From: Rhineura floridana
Taxonomy: Eukaryota > Chordata > Lepidosauria > Squamata > Rhineuridae
Direction of reading: 5' to 3'
Assembly (NCBI RefSeq): GCF_030035675.1
Contig: NC_084480.1
Coordinates: forward strand, 243,883,105-243,947,104
Length of the DNA: 64,000 bases
Below the pieces are notes generated by a model. That model was not told the DNA's origin. It ran no database searches and worked only from the letters and a program-made list of their open reading frames with translations. A program made the translations under genes and the position numbers. Positions 22,925-35,754 of this stretch are shown here, one piece after another (the first letter of the stretch is position 1; each line of letters begins with the position of its first letter).

Positions 22925-23960
22925 ATTAGGATGTGAAAGAAAGACCCATTTGATTAGAATTAGGGAATCTGCCTGCCACTGCCAATCTGCCACCAACCTA
23001 CCCCATGCCCACCCACCCCCACACCATAGAGAAGGAGGAGGCAGGTTAGAGCCTTCCCAAACAGAACAACATAGCAGAGGCTGTGGTAACAGCCTCCCTA
23101 GCAGTGCCAGACCATGCAGGAGGAAGAGGAGATGTCATCCTACGGGACAAGTGACAAGCTGCAGGCTGGGGTGGCTGAATAATCTGCTTAAATCCGACCC
23201 CCACATTAGAATATATTTGCTAGAAAAAATATATAAAATGCAGGTTGCTGATAATTAATTCAGAATTTTCAGACTGACTATTCCCTGCTTGTGTGATATA
23301 GATCTGGTAAGCCATCATTATTCTTATGTATTGTATTGAAGTATTTTTATGATATGTGTTCTTGTACTAACCTCCCGTTAAGTTTTTATTCAGTAATAGA
23401 ATTAATATTTTGCTAGAAAAGAAAAGTCTGTCATTTCTGCTCTAAGTTGGTTTATTTATCTAAGCCTAATAATAATTTATACCATTTGGCCAACATTCCT
23501 TCTTTGAAAGTATAGTATTAATTTCCGTGCTTCTATTCATTCCCAAAGACTGTGATTTCTTCATACTAATGTTGAAATTATACTTTTATTTGCAGATATT
23601 GAAGCACGTGTATGTTTCTTCCATCCATTTTTGCAGGATCACTTCGCAACAGTGTTAATTTACCATAAATTCCTACGTTGATTTAAATTAGTATTAAACC
23701 ATACTTCATAGTTTTTTTAATTAAAAATGTATTTTCCATTATGAAAAACTGAGGTCATTGATGAAAGTCAGGTGAAAGCTGACCTTTCAGTCTATACCAA
23801 GCTATATACGTTCGTGAACATTTTTTAAGTCATCATGAAAATTCATCTGCATTTTAATATGCAGCGCTCCTAATAAACACATTTTTACAAGCAATTTCCC
23901 CCAGTATAATGCATTTTCTACGATATTTTCACATTTTTGTACATATTTTTGGGTTGGAGA
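22925..23960. other. Unannotated AT-rich stretch
   Basis: No supported gene. The last 150 bases (AATAAACACATTTTTACAAG, CCCCAGTATAATGCATTTTC) resemble 33480-33610 and the complement of 60690-60800, so a dispersed AT-rich repeat is likely. Confidence 0.4.
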
Positions 23961-23964
23961 ACTG

Positions 23965-26700
23965 CATTACAAAGTTCATTGTTGTTATGTGTCTTCAAAT
24001 CTATTACGACTTATGGCGACCCTATGAATCAGTGACCTCCAAAAGCATTTGTCATGAACCACCCTGTTCAGATCTTGTAAGTTCAGGTCTGTGGCTTCCT
24101 TTATGGAATCAATCCATCTCTTGTTTGGTCTTCCTCTTTTTCTACTTCCTTCTATTTTCCCAGCATTATTGTCTTTTCTAGCGAATCCTGTCTTCTCATT
24201 ATGTGTCCAAAGTATGATAACCTCAGTTTCATCATTTTAGCTTCTACTGACAGTTCTGGTTTAATTTGTTCTAACACCCAGTTATTTGTCTTTTTCACAG
24301 TCCATGGTATGTGCAAACACCACATTTCAAATGAGTTGATTTTTCTCTTATCCACTTTTTTCACTGTCCAACTTTCACATCCATACATAGAGATCAGGAA
24401 TACCATGGTCTGAATGATCCTGACTTTAGTGTTCAGTGATACATCTTTATAATTGGTTTCTCCATATTCTGTCCTTACAGTAGCCTCTTGTCCACAGTAT
24501 AGGTTGCACATCAGGATAATCAGATGCTGTGGCACCCCAATTTCTTTTAAAGCATTCCATAGTTTTTCATGATTTACACAATCTGTAATCTATAAAGCGC
24601 AGGGTGATTTTCTTCTGAAATTCCTTGCTCTGTTCCATTATCCAACGTATGTTTGAGATATAATCTCTGGTACCTCTTCCCTTTCTAAATCCAGCTTGGA
24701 CATCTGGCATTTCTTGCTGCATATATGGTAAGAGCCTTTGTTGCAGAATCTTGAGCATTTTCTTGCATGGGATATTAAGGCGATAGTTGGATAATGACTG
24801 CATTCCCTGGGATCCCCTTTCTTTGGAATTGGGATATATATTGAACGCTTCCAGTCTGTGGGACATTGTTTAGTTTTCCATATTTCTTGACAAACTTTTG
24901 TCAAAGTTTGGACAGATTCAGTCTCAGTAGCTTGTAGCAACTCTATTGGTATGCCATCTGTTCCTGGTGATTTGTTTCTTCCAAGTATCTTAAGAGCAGC
25001 TTTCACCTCACATTCTAAAATTTCTGGTTCTTGATCATACGGTTCCTCAGTGAATGAATCTGCCATCATTGCACCTCTTTTATAGAGTTCTTCAGTATAT
25101 TGCTTCCATCTTCCTTTTATTTTATCTCAGTCAGTCAGTGTGCTCCCCTGTTGATTATATTCATTTCCCTTTAATTAAATTTCCCTTTAATCTTTTGGAA
25201 TAGGGTTCTTGTTCTTCCCTTTTTGTTGTCCTCTTCTATTTCTATACAATAACTATTGTAATAGTTCTCTTTGTCCCTACGTACTAGTTGCTGTATTGTT
25301 GCATTTAGGGTTCTAACCGTGTTTCTATCTCCTTTTGCTTTTGCTTTCCTTCTCTCTTGAACCATCTGAAGAGTCTCTTCCGTCATCCATTGAGGTCTTT
25401 CTCTCTTTTTAACTAGAGGTATGTCTTTTTGCATTCTTCCCTGATAATGTCTCTGACTTCACTCCATAGTTCTTCTGGTTCTCTGTCAACTAAGTTTAAA
25501 GCCTCAAACCTGTTCCTTATTTGATCTTTATATTCTTCTAGGATGTTATTTAAATTGTCTTTTGGCATTATGATTGCTTTGTTGTTCTACTTTAGCTTTA
25601 CTCTGATATTTTATGCAACCAGTTCATAATCTGTACTGCAGTCTGCTCCTGGTCTTGTTTTCACAGAAAGTATGGAACTTCTCCATCTTCTGCTACTAAT
25701 TATATAATCAATTTGATTCCTATATTTGGTGATGTCCACATGTACAGTCATCTTTTCGGTTGCTAAAAAAAATGTGTTTGCAAGAAACAAATTATTGGCT
25801 TCACAGTCTTTCTCCTGCTTCAGTTCTGTCTCCTAAGCCCCATTTCCCCACAATTCCTAGTTCTTCTCTGTTCTCTACTTTTGCATTCTAGTCCCCCATT
25901 ATTATCAGCACATCTTGTTTAGGTGTGTGATCAATTTCCTCCTGTACTTCTACATAAAATCTCTCTAATTCCTCTTCTGCGTTTGTCGTTGGAGCATAGA
26001 CTTGGATGATGGTTACGTTAATTTGTTTCCTGTTAAATCTCATTGATATAATTCGCTCAGACCTTGCATTGTAGCTCCTAATTGCTTTTGCTACATCACT
26101 TCTCACTATTAAAGCAACCCCATTTCTTCTTAATTTCTCATTTCCTGCATAAAATATTTTGTAGTTGCCTGATTGAAAATGTCCCATTCCCATCCATTTT
26201 AATTCAGTCATGCCAAGTATTGTAATGTTGATGTGTTCCATTTCTTGCTTGACAATTTCTAACTTTCCCTAGTTCATGCTTCTCACATTCCATGTTCCTA
26301 TTGTGTGCATCGTACAACTCCGGACTCTCCTTTTGCATCTGTGCGCCTCAGTCTCTGGGCTTCCTTTGCGTCATTAGTCACAGTGCTACTCGTACTTGTC
26401 CTTTGTTCTTCCCCAGTAGCTCATTGAGTGCCTTGTGACCTGGGGGGTCTCATCTTCCAGCACTATCTCATGTTGCATTTTGGATACTCTGTTCATATGG
26501 TTTTTGTGGTAAGATGTATTCAGAGGTGGTGTACCATTGCCTTCCTCTGAGTTTGGATGCATCTTAATCTGGTGTCTCAGCTTTCACCATTCCACCTTGG
26601 GTGCCCCTGCTACGAGTCTAGCCTCTTGTTCTAGACTCCTGACGGCATTGCTCTCAGCTTCTTCAACACTCTCAAACCCCCTCACCACATTAAGGTGATC
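23965..26700 (-). mobile_element. BovB (RTE) LINE, nearly full length, with internal deletion
   Basis: Read on the minus strand: 5' region (26700-26240), AP endonuclease (about 26240 to 25890: ILGMTELKWMG, VALIVRSDVAKAI, IIQVYAPT), reverse transcriptase N-terminus (about 25070 to 24590: LGRNKSPGTDGIPIELLQA, IPIPKKGDP, QAGFRKGRGTRD), then the C-terminal domain (24470 to 24152: MYGCESWTVKK, LRLSYFGHIMRR, DSLEKTIMLGK). The BovB tail complement (GTTGTTATGTGTCTTCAAAT, TTATGGCGACCCTATGAATC) ends it. About 150 codons, including the catalytic YADD block, are missing between NLYCGQEATVRTEYGET and the TKVRIIQTMVF block. Several frameshifts also exist, so the copy is dead. Confidence 0.9.
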
Positions 26701-26709
26701 CTAAAGGGG

Positions 26710-27290
26710 GACAAAGTTCATAAAAGTGTGAATTCCAATGGATAACTGTCTTTTAAAAATACAACATGTGCATAGCTGGGATGAACACACTAATGCGCTC
26801 CCCAATGCAATCCCTGTCATTCTCCACAAGTTGGAGGGCAAGTCTCTGGAGTGAGGAGCCTCCTGCACTTCTGGAAGCTCTGTGTGTGATGTAGAAAACC
26901 AAAGTTCCACATTGTCCAAGGAGCCTACATGAGTAGAAGCAGACTCCCTGATTCAGACCCTTTCCTTCCAACTCATGGAGGGTGACAGGGACAGCAATGG
27001 AGTGCATGGAGCATTTTCACATGTTGTCACTGCACATATTTTGTATTTCCAGATTTATATGACACCTGAAATGGGCTACTATGTGCCAATCTCATTATCC
27101 TGAATGCTGCATTGGCACCAAGGGAAGGACTTGTATGGCACCTAAGGCAAAGCTCTGTCAAAGTGCACCAATGTGGACTTTCCCAACCAGAAAAGCAGAC
27201 TTAGGATTTGAAGGCTCATTTCCAGATGTCAGTTCAGGGACACAGCGTCAGGTGTTCCAGGCATGATTCAGGATACAGAACACAAACAGA
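26710..27290. other. Unannotated stretch
   Basis: No supported gene or repeat boundary. Confidence 0.35.
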
Positions 27291-27788
27291 CTAGGCATCT
27301 CTCAGGATACAAAATAAGCAGGTGGAGGCAACAATAGACTGTTGCCGCAATGACCTAATCTTGTCCAGCCACTCTAATATATAAGGGAGGTGGGCAGGCA
27401 CATTATTTGTCCAAACATTCTCTAGTACTTTCCTGCTTTTGCTGCAAGGCAAAGGAGCAGAGAGCACTTTCTGAAGCTGCCTCATTTCTAATCTGTGTGA
27501 CCTTGGTGAAAGTGTAATCTCTGACTCTGGCATGCTTTCACTTTGCTCTGTCTGGAAGACTCCAGGCTGTTCAACAGCTAAGTTTGGATTGGGTGCCAGT
27601 GGGAATTCCTTTCTCTCTCTCATAGATGCAGTGGGGCGTATGGGTACCATTCGACTCATCAGACCCAGAACTGCTAGAGATATCTGGAAACATTTATCCC
27701 ATGTTTTCCCCAGCCCCCTCCATGACATCTGTAACCCACTCTTCATCCACCCAATCTTGCCAAAGGTTCTCCTTGGAGCCCATGACAT
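27291..27788 (-). CDS. Unassigned 165-codon open frame
   Basis: This is the longest open frame in the window that I could not assign to an element. The product is basic in its first half and contains SESMPESEITLSPRSH and a Leu-rich end, but no catalytic motif, signal peptide or membrane segment. Frames of 78-89 codons are open on the other strand as well. No splice context is evident. It may be a relic of an unrecognised repeat or chance. I do not claim a function. Confidence 0.15.
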   Translation of the reverse strand: MSWAPRRTFGKIGWMKSGLQMSWRGLGKTWDKCFQISLAVLGLMSRMVPIRPTASMRERKEFPLAPNPNLAVEQPGVFQTEQSESMPESEITLSPRSHRLEMRQLQKVLSAPLPCSKSRKVLENVWTNNVPAHLPYILEWLDKIRSLRQQSIVASTCLFCILRDA

Positions 27789-28017
27789 CCAATATGTTTG
27801 AGGATCAGGCTACTTGCATTGCAAGGCAAGTACAGTGTGAGCCTAGAAAGATAGTTTTATAGGTTTTATGACTTTTTCCTCCCACAAGGCCTAAACTTCT
27901 TGGAACAAAGATATCTCCAAGGGTTTAGCTGTCCAGGGTCCCAGGGGGTAGTCTTAGAACCCTGTTTTAGGAGGAGCAGGGTCCCACCAATGTCCCAATT
28001 ATCTCCAGTATCCTTTC

Positions 28018-29885
28018 ATAGAATCATGCAATAGAAGGGTTGGAATGGGCCCATAAAGCCATCAAATCCAACCCCCTATTCAATGCAGGAATCTGACTTA
28101 AAGCACATTGAACAGGTGGCTCTCCAGCTGCCTCTTGAATGTCTCTAGTGTTGGAGAGCCCACCACCTCCCTAGGTAATTGGTTCCATTGTCATACCACT
28201 CTAACAGGAACTTTTTCCTGATGTTCAGCCAAAATCTGGCTTCCTATAACTCGATCCCATTATTCCATGTCCTACACTCTGGGACGATCAAGAATAGATC
28301 CTGGCATCCCTCTGTTTGACAAACTTTCAAGTACTTGAAGAGTGCTATGATATCTCCTCTCAATCAGTCTTCTCTTCTCAAGGCTAAACATGCCCAGTTA
28401 TTTCAGTCTGTCCTCATAGGGCTTTGTTTTCAGTCCCCTGATCATACTAGTGGCCCTCCTCTGAACCCATTCCAGTTTGTTTGCATCCTTCTTAAAGTAT
28501 GGTGCCCAGAACTGGATGCAGTATTCAAGATGAGGCCTAACTAAGGCCGAATAGAGGGGAACTAGCACATCCCATGATTTGGAAACTATACTTCGTTAAT
28601 GCAGCCTAATATAGCATTTGCCTTTTTTGCAGCCATATTGCAGTTTTGGCTCATATTCAGCTTGTGATCAACTACAATTCCAAGATCCTTCTCACATGTT
28701 GTATTGCTGAGCCAAGTATCCCCCATCTTATAACTGTGCATTTGGTTTCTTTTTCCTAAGTGTAGAACTTTGCATTTATCCCTGCTGAATTTCATTCTGT
28801 TGTTTTCAGCCCAATGCTCCAGCCTATCAAGGTCCCTTTGAATTTTCTTTCTGTCTTCCATGGTATTAGCTGTGCCCCCCAATTTTGTATAATCTGAAAA
28901 TTTGATAAGCATGCTCTGTACCTCCTCATCCAAGTTGTTAATAAAAATGTTGAAGAGCCCTGAGCCCAGGACCGAATCCTGTGGTACCCCACTCATTACT
29001 TCCAGTTTGAGAAGGAACCATTGATAAGCACTCTTTGAGTACAATTCTGGTGTCAACTATGGATCCACCTGATAGTTGTTCCATCCAGTCCAAATTTAGC
29101 TAGCTTGCTAATCAGAATATCATGGGGCACTTTGTCAAAAGCTTTGCTGAAGTCGAGATATATTATGTCCACAGCATTCCCACAGTCTACAAGAGAGGTT
29201 ACCCAATCAAAAGGCGAGATAAGATTAGTTTGGCAGGATTTGTTCTTCATAAATCCATGTTGGCTCCTCATAATCACTGCATTGTTTTCAAGGTGCTTAC
29301 AGATTGACTGCTTTATAATCTGCTCCAGAGTTTTTCCAGGGATTGATGTTAGGCTGACTGGTCTGTAGTTTCCTGTTTCCTCCTTTTTCCCCCCTTTTGA
29401 AAATAGGGACAACATTAGCCCTCCTCCAGTCATCCGGCATTTCACCAGTCCTCCACGATTTTGCAAAGACAATAGACAGTGGCTCTGAGAGTTCTTCAGC
29501 CAGTTCCTTCAATACTCTAGGATGCAGTTTATCGGGCCCTGCCAATTTGAACTCATTCAAAGTGATTAGGTATTCCTTGATCGTTTGTCTACCAATCTCA
29601 AGCTCCAATCCTGCCCCTTCTACTTCATGTGTCCCTGGAGGGTCATAGACCCTTTTTTTGGAGGAAGACTGAGCCAAAGTAGGAATTGAGTACTTCTGCC
29701 TTCTCTTTGTCATCTGTTATCATTTTGCCATCCTCATTGATTAGCTGTGCCACCATTTCCATTCTCTGTCTTTTACTATGGACGTACCTGAAGAAAGCTT
29801 TTTTGTTGCTTTTAGCATCCCTCACTAACCTCAGCTCATTCTCTGCTTTAGCCTTCCTGACACCATCCGTGCAATTCCATGATAC
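28018..29885 (-). mobile_element. CR1 LINE copy, complete at 3' end
   Basis: The left edge CATAGAATCATGCAATAGAAGGGTTGGAATGGGCC is the complement of a CR1 3' end. On the minus strand the copy encodes CR1 reverse-transcriptase blocks: LNEFKLAGPDKLHPRVLKEL, YRPVSLTSIPGK, SQHGFMKNKSC, YLDFSKAFDKVPHDIL, GVPQDSVLGSGLFNIFINNLDE, DLDRLEHWAENNRMKFS and VLHLGKRNQMH. The catalytic block reads SDYTKL instead of ADDTKL. There are several frameshifts. The 5' end is at about 29885, where the second copy begins. Confidence 0.88.
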
Positions 29886-30990
29886 CCCCTCTTCCAAGTC
29901 ATTAATAAAAAAGTTGAGGAGCACTGGGACCAGGATTGACCTCAACAGTACCCCCCTTGTTATCTCCCCACACTTTGAGAAGGAACCTTTGATAAGAACT
30001 CTTTGAATAGATTCTGTAGCCAACTGCAGTTTCTCCAGATAGTTGTTCCATCCAGCCCACATTTAGCTAGCTTGCTAATCAAATTATCATGGGGCACTTT
30101 GTCAAAAGCTTTGCTGAAGATATATTATGTCCACAGCATTCCCAGAGTCTTATCGGGGAGGTTATCCAATCATAAAATGAGATGATTACTCTGGCAGGAT
30201 TTGTTTTTGATAAATCCGTGTTGGCTTCCAGGAATTGTTTTCAGGCATTGTTTTCAGGACACTTATGGACTGACCACTTTATAATCTGCTTCAGAATTTT
30301 CCTAGGGATTGATGTCAGACTGACTAGTCTGTAGTTCCCAGGTTCCTCTTTTTTGCCCTTTTTGAAGATAGGGACAATTCCCTGCTGGGAGGAAGGGCAG
30401 GATATAAATAAAATAATAAATAAATAAATAAATAAAATTAGCCCTCCTCCAGTCATCCAGCACTTCACCCATCCTCCATGATTTCGGAAAGATAATAGAC
30501 AGCAGTTTCAAAAGTTCTTCGGCCAAGTCCCTTCATTATTCCAGGATGCAGTTCATCAGGCCTTGCAGATTTGAACTCGTTTAAAATGCTTAGGTATTCC
30601 TTGACCATTTGTCTTTCAATCTCAAGGTGCAATCCTGCCCCTTCAACTTGTATTTCATATTTGCCAGGAGTGTCATAGACCCTCTTTTGGGAGAAGATTG
30701 AGCCAAAGTAGGAATTGAGCCATTTTGCCTTTTCTTTATCATCTATTATCATTTTGCCATCCTCACTGAGTAGCTGTACCACTGTTTCTTGTTTCTGTCT
30801 TTAGCTATGGATGAACCTGAAGAAATCTTTTTTGTTTCTTTTAGTGTTCCTTGCTAACCTCAGCTTATTCTCAGCTTTAGCCTGCCTGATGTCATCCTGG
30901 CTATTCTGTACTGCATGCCATACTCTTCCTTTGTGGCCTGGCCTTCTTCTACTTCCTATATGTGTCCCTTTCCTTCTGATTAGAGCCAAT
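29886..30990 (-). mobile_element. Second CR1 LINE copy, 3'-truncated, in tandem
   Basis: The minus strand again encodes AKAENKLRLARNTKRNKKDFFRF, QLLSEDGKMIIDDKEKA, LNSYFGSIFSQKRVYDTPG, LNEFKSARPDELHPG and YRLVSLTSIPRK, then WAGWNNYLEKLQ and FFINDLEEGV, where it stops. These are the same blocks as in the neighbouring copy, so the two are separate insertions or a template-switch product. A short L2-like tail (30383-30436, GGGAGGAAGGGCAGGATATA plus AAATAAATAAATAA) interrupts it. Confidence 0.85.
30383..30436 (+). mobile_element. Short L2-like tail inside the CR1
   Basis: CTGGGAGGAAGGGCAGGATATAAATAAAATAATAAATAAATAAATAAATAAAA matches the terminal signature of L2 tails at 31.5 and 52.9 kb. Only the last about 50 bases were inserted. 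Confidence 0.65.
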
Positions 30991-31299
30991 AGGAGAGAAA
31001 GGAGATGAATCAGCTACTGAGAAGACTCTTCTCAATAACTAGCACATTCCCCTTTCATACTGATTGGCTCCTAGGGATTTTTGTTGTTGTGGGAGAAGGC
31101 ATGCATAGGAAGGACTGGGAAGTGTGGATTCAACAATGGAGAGCAAGCAAACAAGGGAAGTGGAAAAGGAGGTAGGGGACAGGAGAGCTTGGGCTGAAGG
31201 GGTCTCTCACTCTCTTTTTCTCTCTCTGCTGCACAGCCTCAAGTTTATTTGTTTGTTTACAAGAATCTTATTCTCAACTGAGCACCATCTCTATTATCT

Positions 31300-31590
31300 T
31301 TTTGGCATCTTTTGAAGACTTTCCTCTTTCAACAAGCCTTTTAAGATGAGACCTATCTCAGTTTGTGTTGGAATTGCTTTTTAATATGCTTTTAAAAAAC
31401 CAATATGTTTTTAACCCTTTTTAAAAGATGTTTTAAAAGCTTTTTAAAAAAATGTTTTTAAAGTTGTTTTGGTGTATTTTAAGGTCTGTTTTTATGGTGT
31501 GTTTTTAGCGCTTTTGTTTGCCGCCCTGGGCTCCTGCTCAGAGGAAGGGCGGGATATAAATCAAATAATAAATAAATAAATAAAATCGAG
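31300..31590 (+). mobile_element. L2 LINE 3' end
   Basis: Starts with FLFQQAF-like coding wording (CTCTTTCAACAAGCCTTT), then a T-rich 3' UTR, GCCGCCCTGGGCTCCTGCTC, GAGGAAGGGCGGGATATAA and an AATAAATAAATAAATAAA tail. Confidence 0.8.
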
Positions 31591-31599
31591 CAGCAAAAA

Positions 31600-34250
31600 A
31601 GGGGGAGGGGGGAGATGTGTGATTTTGTTCCAGCCCAAAGCCAAGAGTAGTAGGGGAGGGGGAGCGAAAGAGAGAAAAATATGTTCAAGAAGGGGAGGGG
31701 AGAAGGCATGTATGTGGTGAAATTTCAGCTCTTGATGACGTTCTATATACTGTATATGTGTTGTGCATGATAAGGTGAAATGCAAATGAATATTCCTCTG
31801 TGTGCATGCATGTGTGTGCGTGGTACAGCCAACACCAGAAATTAGGATCAGGAATTTCCATACTTAAGTTTCCTCCTAAAATTTATAAGCTCTGTGCAAT
31901 GCAGTTAGTCCATGCAGATGCGGAGTCTTAGTATGACAACCAAGAAGGGAAAATGAGCAAAGGAAGTTCCTCATCTTGCAGGATCTTAGTACATTTCTCC
32001 ATGTACATGCACAGAAAAAAGTAGAATAGCTGAAAGGCAACACATAGAGATCTGCATTAGTCATTGAAATGCATCAGTAAGGGAAAGTACTCCAAACAAA
32101 GTAAGGGACTGAAAGCTCATTTATTGTACAATCTTAGAAAGTTGAAAATCTTAGAAGGGAGTGTTGCTATACAGGGGCATGGCTGTGAGGTGGTGTGGTG
32201 TGACTATCAGGAAAGGACCCTGCATTTCTGAATTTGCCACTACACTACTGCATAGCTCTATATGGAATGGCCTTAAGTCTTTGACAGAGAAAATCATAGG
32301 TCAAAATAAATGAAGGTACAGCCACTGAACTTTATTTTGGTTTAATTTGTCATTTTCTAATTGCCCTTCATGTCCCTTCCCCATCAGACTCTTAAGGAAT
32401 AAAGTTTTGAATCTAATTTCAGTTTCAGGTTCAGAGTATGTTTTACTTCCATAGTGCTGGCTCCATGAATACTAGAATTACCTGTTATTTCTGACCCATA
32501 ATTCAGCTTAAATGAGTTATTTATTTATATTATTACTACCAGTAGTACTACTGCTATTAAAATTTATATCCAGCACCTTTCTCCAAAGTCACCCAGGGTA
32601 GCAAATTATTGCTCTCTTTACCAACTATAACCTGACACTCTCAGACTGCAATTCTTAGCCCATATACACAAGAGCTTCCCCATGGGCATTTGATCCAAGA
32701 GACAAGCTTCAATGTCGAACTAAGGGCTTAAGAACATATGCCTCAGCTTTACTTTTTTTCAAGTCTTTATTATGAAATTTTAGATCACAACAGCAACAGC
32801 TGTAAAACACCCGACAGCCACCTCAAAGGTGGATACGGTGAAAATGTTATCACTTCCCTTATGGCCTTGGATGCGAAAGAAAATATGATTTCCCTTGGTA
32901 AGACAGAAGCCCTGGCATTCTGTTCCTAACAGCAAGCAGTTCAGTAGTACTAACCTTGTTCATTTTGGTTTATTGAAGTCATAAAAAGCTTCCAGAGCCA
33001 GAGGCTCAAACTTCCCATTTACTAAGTTTCAAAAGGGGCATGGAAACCTGAGCATCTGACTAAGTGAGGCAAAAACACATTGCAAATATATTGCCTTCAT
33101 TGAGAGAATGAGCATGATGGACTCAATTAACTGGTTCAAGACAATAGAATCAGTTGGCTTCTTGCACAGACACTTTTAAACATTCCAAATAATTTTTTTC
33201 TCCAAAATCATTTCACTAAAATTATTGAGCTTCCCTAGAAAAGCTCAATTGTTCTTGAAAATGACTAAAATGAAATCTAGATTCTTCTAATTGATAGCCA
33301 TTTGACTTAGGTGATTGGCTATTAAAAATGGAAAGACTTGTCAATTTCACTTGTCTTGGTTTCTCATTTTTCCAAACCACTATTCAGTTGTTCACAGTTC
33401 TGCAGCTATTTGTTATTTTTTAAAAAAAATAGTGAAAATTCTTCAGCATTTTAGAGCAAATTTCTCTGAATAAACATGCTTTTGTCTGCAGTTTTAATGA
33501 ATATACACATATGGGGCAAGCAAATCCTCCTAATATAATGCATTTTTGTATGTTGTTTTCACTAATATATTCATTTTATGCACACTTCCCCTAATGAAAA
33601 CTTTCATCTTCTCATTTAGATGTATAGATGCAGATTTAGAAATAATTAGTATAATTTAAATAGAAATATAATGCATCTCATTATAGTGAAGAAGACTGTA
33701 ATCAGATGACTGTTCAGTCTGTATGCTTGCTCAGTCTGCTATTGATGGGCAACATGAAGACCTCTGCCCTCCCTTTTTATGGTTCTTTTTCTTTAAAACA
33801 GACTGGAGAGCCCTTCAGATAGACAAGGGGGTTCATACAGAGGACAGTTCGGTAGCACACATGACCGACTTAGCAGTCATCATCTTAAGAGGCAAAGCTC
33901 ATTTGCTCAGAACCTAAATGAATGACTCTTTTAAGATGGTGCTTGCCATCAGCAGTTTGTGTGCTTGGTTCAAAATTTTCTTTTTAATTCAAAAATAAGC
34001 TACTTGGTTGACTAAAAGGATGTCTTCAGTAAATCAATCAATCAGAATGTTTTTAATGAATTCATTGACTCAAATCCAAAGAAAGCTTAAATTACACCTA
34101 GCTTGTCCTGTTGATTTCAGTGGGATATAAGCATAATTGACTCTTTCTAAATTTGGGCCATTAACTAAACATTGCAATTCTACCAAGAAGTATATTCTGT
34201 GAGAATCTAAAATCTGTTTCTGTTTAAACAAATAAGAATACATTTGTTTA
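31600..34250. other. Unannotated AT-rich stretch
   Basis: No supported gene. A diverged inverted L2 tail is possible at 32520-32640 (TATATCCAGCACCTTTCTCC, CACCCAGGGTAGCAA). The stretch 33360-33720 (TAATATAATGCATTTTTGTATG) resembles 23860-23960 and 60690-60900 and may be a dispersed repeat. Confidence 0.4.
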
Positions 34251-34940
34251 TTTATTAAATTTATATCCCGCCCTTACTCCCAAAAGGCACTCAGGGCAGC
34301 AAGCAAAAACAGTAAAAGCACTTTAAAGCATATTAAAACAAAACATCTGAAAAACATCTTTTAAAAGCAATTTTAAAAACATCTCAAAAAGTAATTCCAC
34401 CACAAATGCAGACTGGGATAAGGTCTGTATTTAAAAGGCTTGTTGAAAGAGAAAGGCGCCTAAAAGATAACAGAGATGGTGCCGGTCTATTATATAAGGG
34501 GAGGGAATTCCAAAGTGTAGGTGCCCCAACACTGAAGGTCCACTTCCTATGTAATGTGGAAAGTATTTCCTCATGAGATGGTATCTGCAGGAGGCCCTCA
34601 CCTGCAGAGTGCAGTGATCAATTGCATATATAAGGGGTAAGATGATCTTGCAGGTATCCTGGTCCCCAAGCTGCATAGGGATTTATGCATCAAAAACCAG
34701 AAGCTTGAATTTGGCCCAGTAGCTAATGGGCAGCCAGTACAATTCTTTCAGCAGTAAGGTAACATGTTGACTATTCCCTGCCCCAGTAAGCATTGTGCCA
34801 CTGCATTTTGCATTAGCTACAGTTCCGAACCAACCTCAAGAGCAGCTCCACGTAGAGCACATTACAGTAATCCAGTCTGGAGGTTGTCCAGGGCTGGCAA
34901 CATCTTGCCTTATGGATATATATAGTGGTATAGTGAATTC
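34250..34940 (-). mobile_element. L2 LINE 3' end, old copy
   Basis: The left edge is an inverted tail (TTTATTAAATTTATATCCCGCCCTTACTCCC, CTCAGGGCAGCAAGCAAAA). The right part is the complement of L2 ORF2 and follows, word for word with decay, the minus-strand L2 at 52.0-52.8 kb (GGGAGGGAATTCCAAAG, GCCCAGTAGCTAATGGGCAGCCAGT, CATTACAGTAATCCAGTC). The frame is lost. Confidence 0.85.
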
Positions 34941-35436
34941 TGCATGAGTACTGAATTTACTTTTTGTTTGTTTTGTGTTGCTATTTAGTCATACTCTGAA
35001 TTTCAAGCAAAAGTTCTAATGTGGCTGTAAACAATCTCTGCTGGTTTCAAATATCTTCAACCATGAGCCCCAGGGAGTAGGGTTGCCAGGTGTCCAGTTT
35101 TCACGCCAAGACTCTGGTTTTGAGGGTTCTCTCTGGGTGAGTCACCTTAATCTCTGGATTCTTAGCTTTTATTTTTTTAAAAAATTATGTTTCTAGGTGG
35201 TCTGGTTCAAAAGATATAAATCAAAATATCAGCCACCCCTCCCCTCACAACTTCTGTTACTACCGGCTGCTATAATCCCTGCCCTTTCAGGTTTTTAGCC
35301 AGTAAGTGAAGTCAGGGTTGTGATTGACAAGATTTGTTGACCCCAGGCAATAGCTAAACTCTCCATTTCCTTTTCCATCTTGTCTCACATCAGAAATTCA
35401 GTAAATATATAGCTTTCAGCAGCATAAAGAGTACTT

Positions 35437-35488
35437 TCTGTGTACAGGATTGGGACTTGCTTCTGAGTAAACATGCATAGGATTGCGC
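35437..35488. repeat. GCAATCCTA repeat, half copy
   Basis: GACTTGCTTCTGAGTAAACATGCATAGGATTGCGCT is the right arm of the palindromic repeat. Confidence 0.6.
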
Positions 35489-35754
35489 TACAACAGAAGA
35501 TCACTGCAGGATCTTGGTACGCATAAGAGTGTAAATGCAGTGTTCTTTTAATTACTTGCAAAAATGGCATATTATACATTTTATCTTTCAAATAATTTTT
35601 GATCATAAGTTTTAAAAAGTGTACATGCTGCAGTATTATACTTTTCTAATTAAGAAGTCAAACAAGTTTAAATTTTACTGGAAGAGGGCAGTTTATTTGT
35701 CTGATTCATAACCTGTTTTGAAAACCTTCCCAATATGAAGCTTTTTTGGGAATA

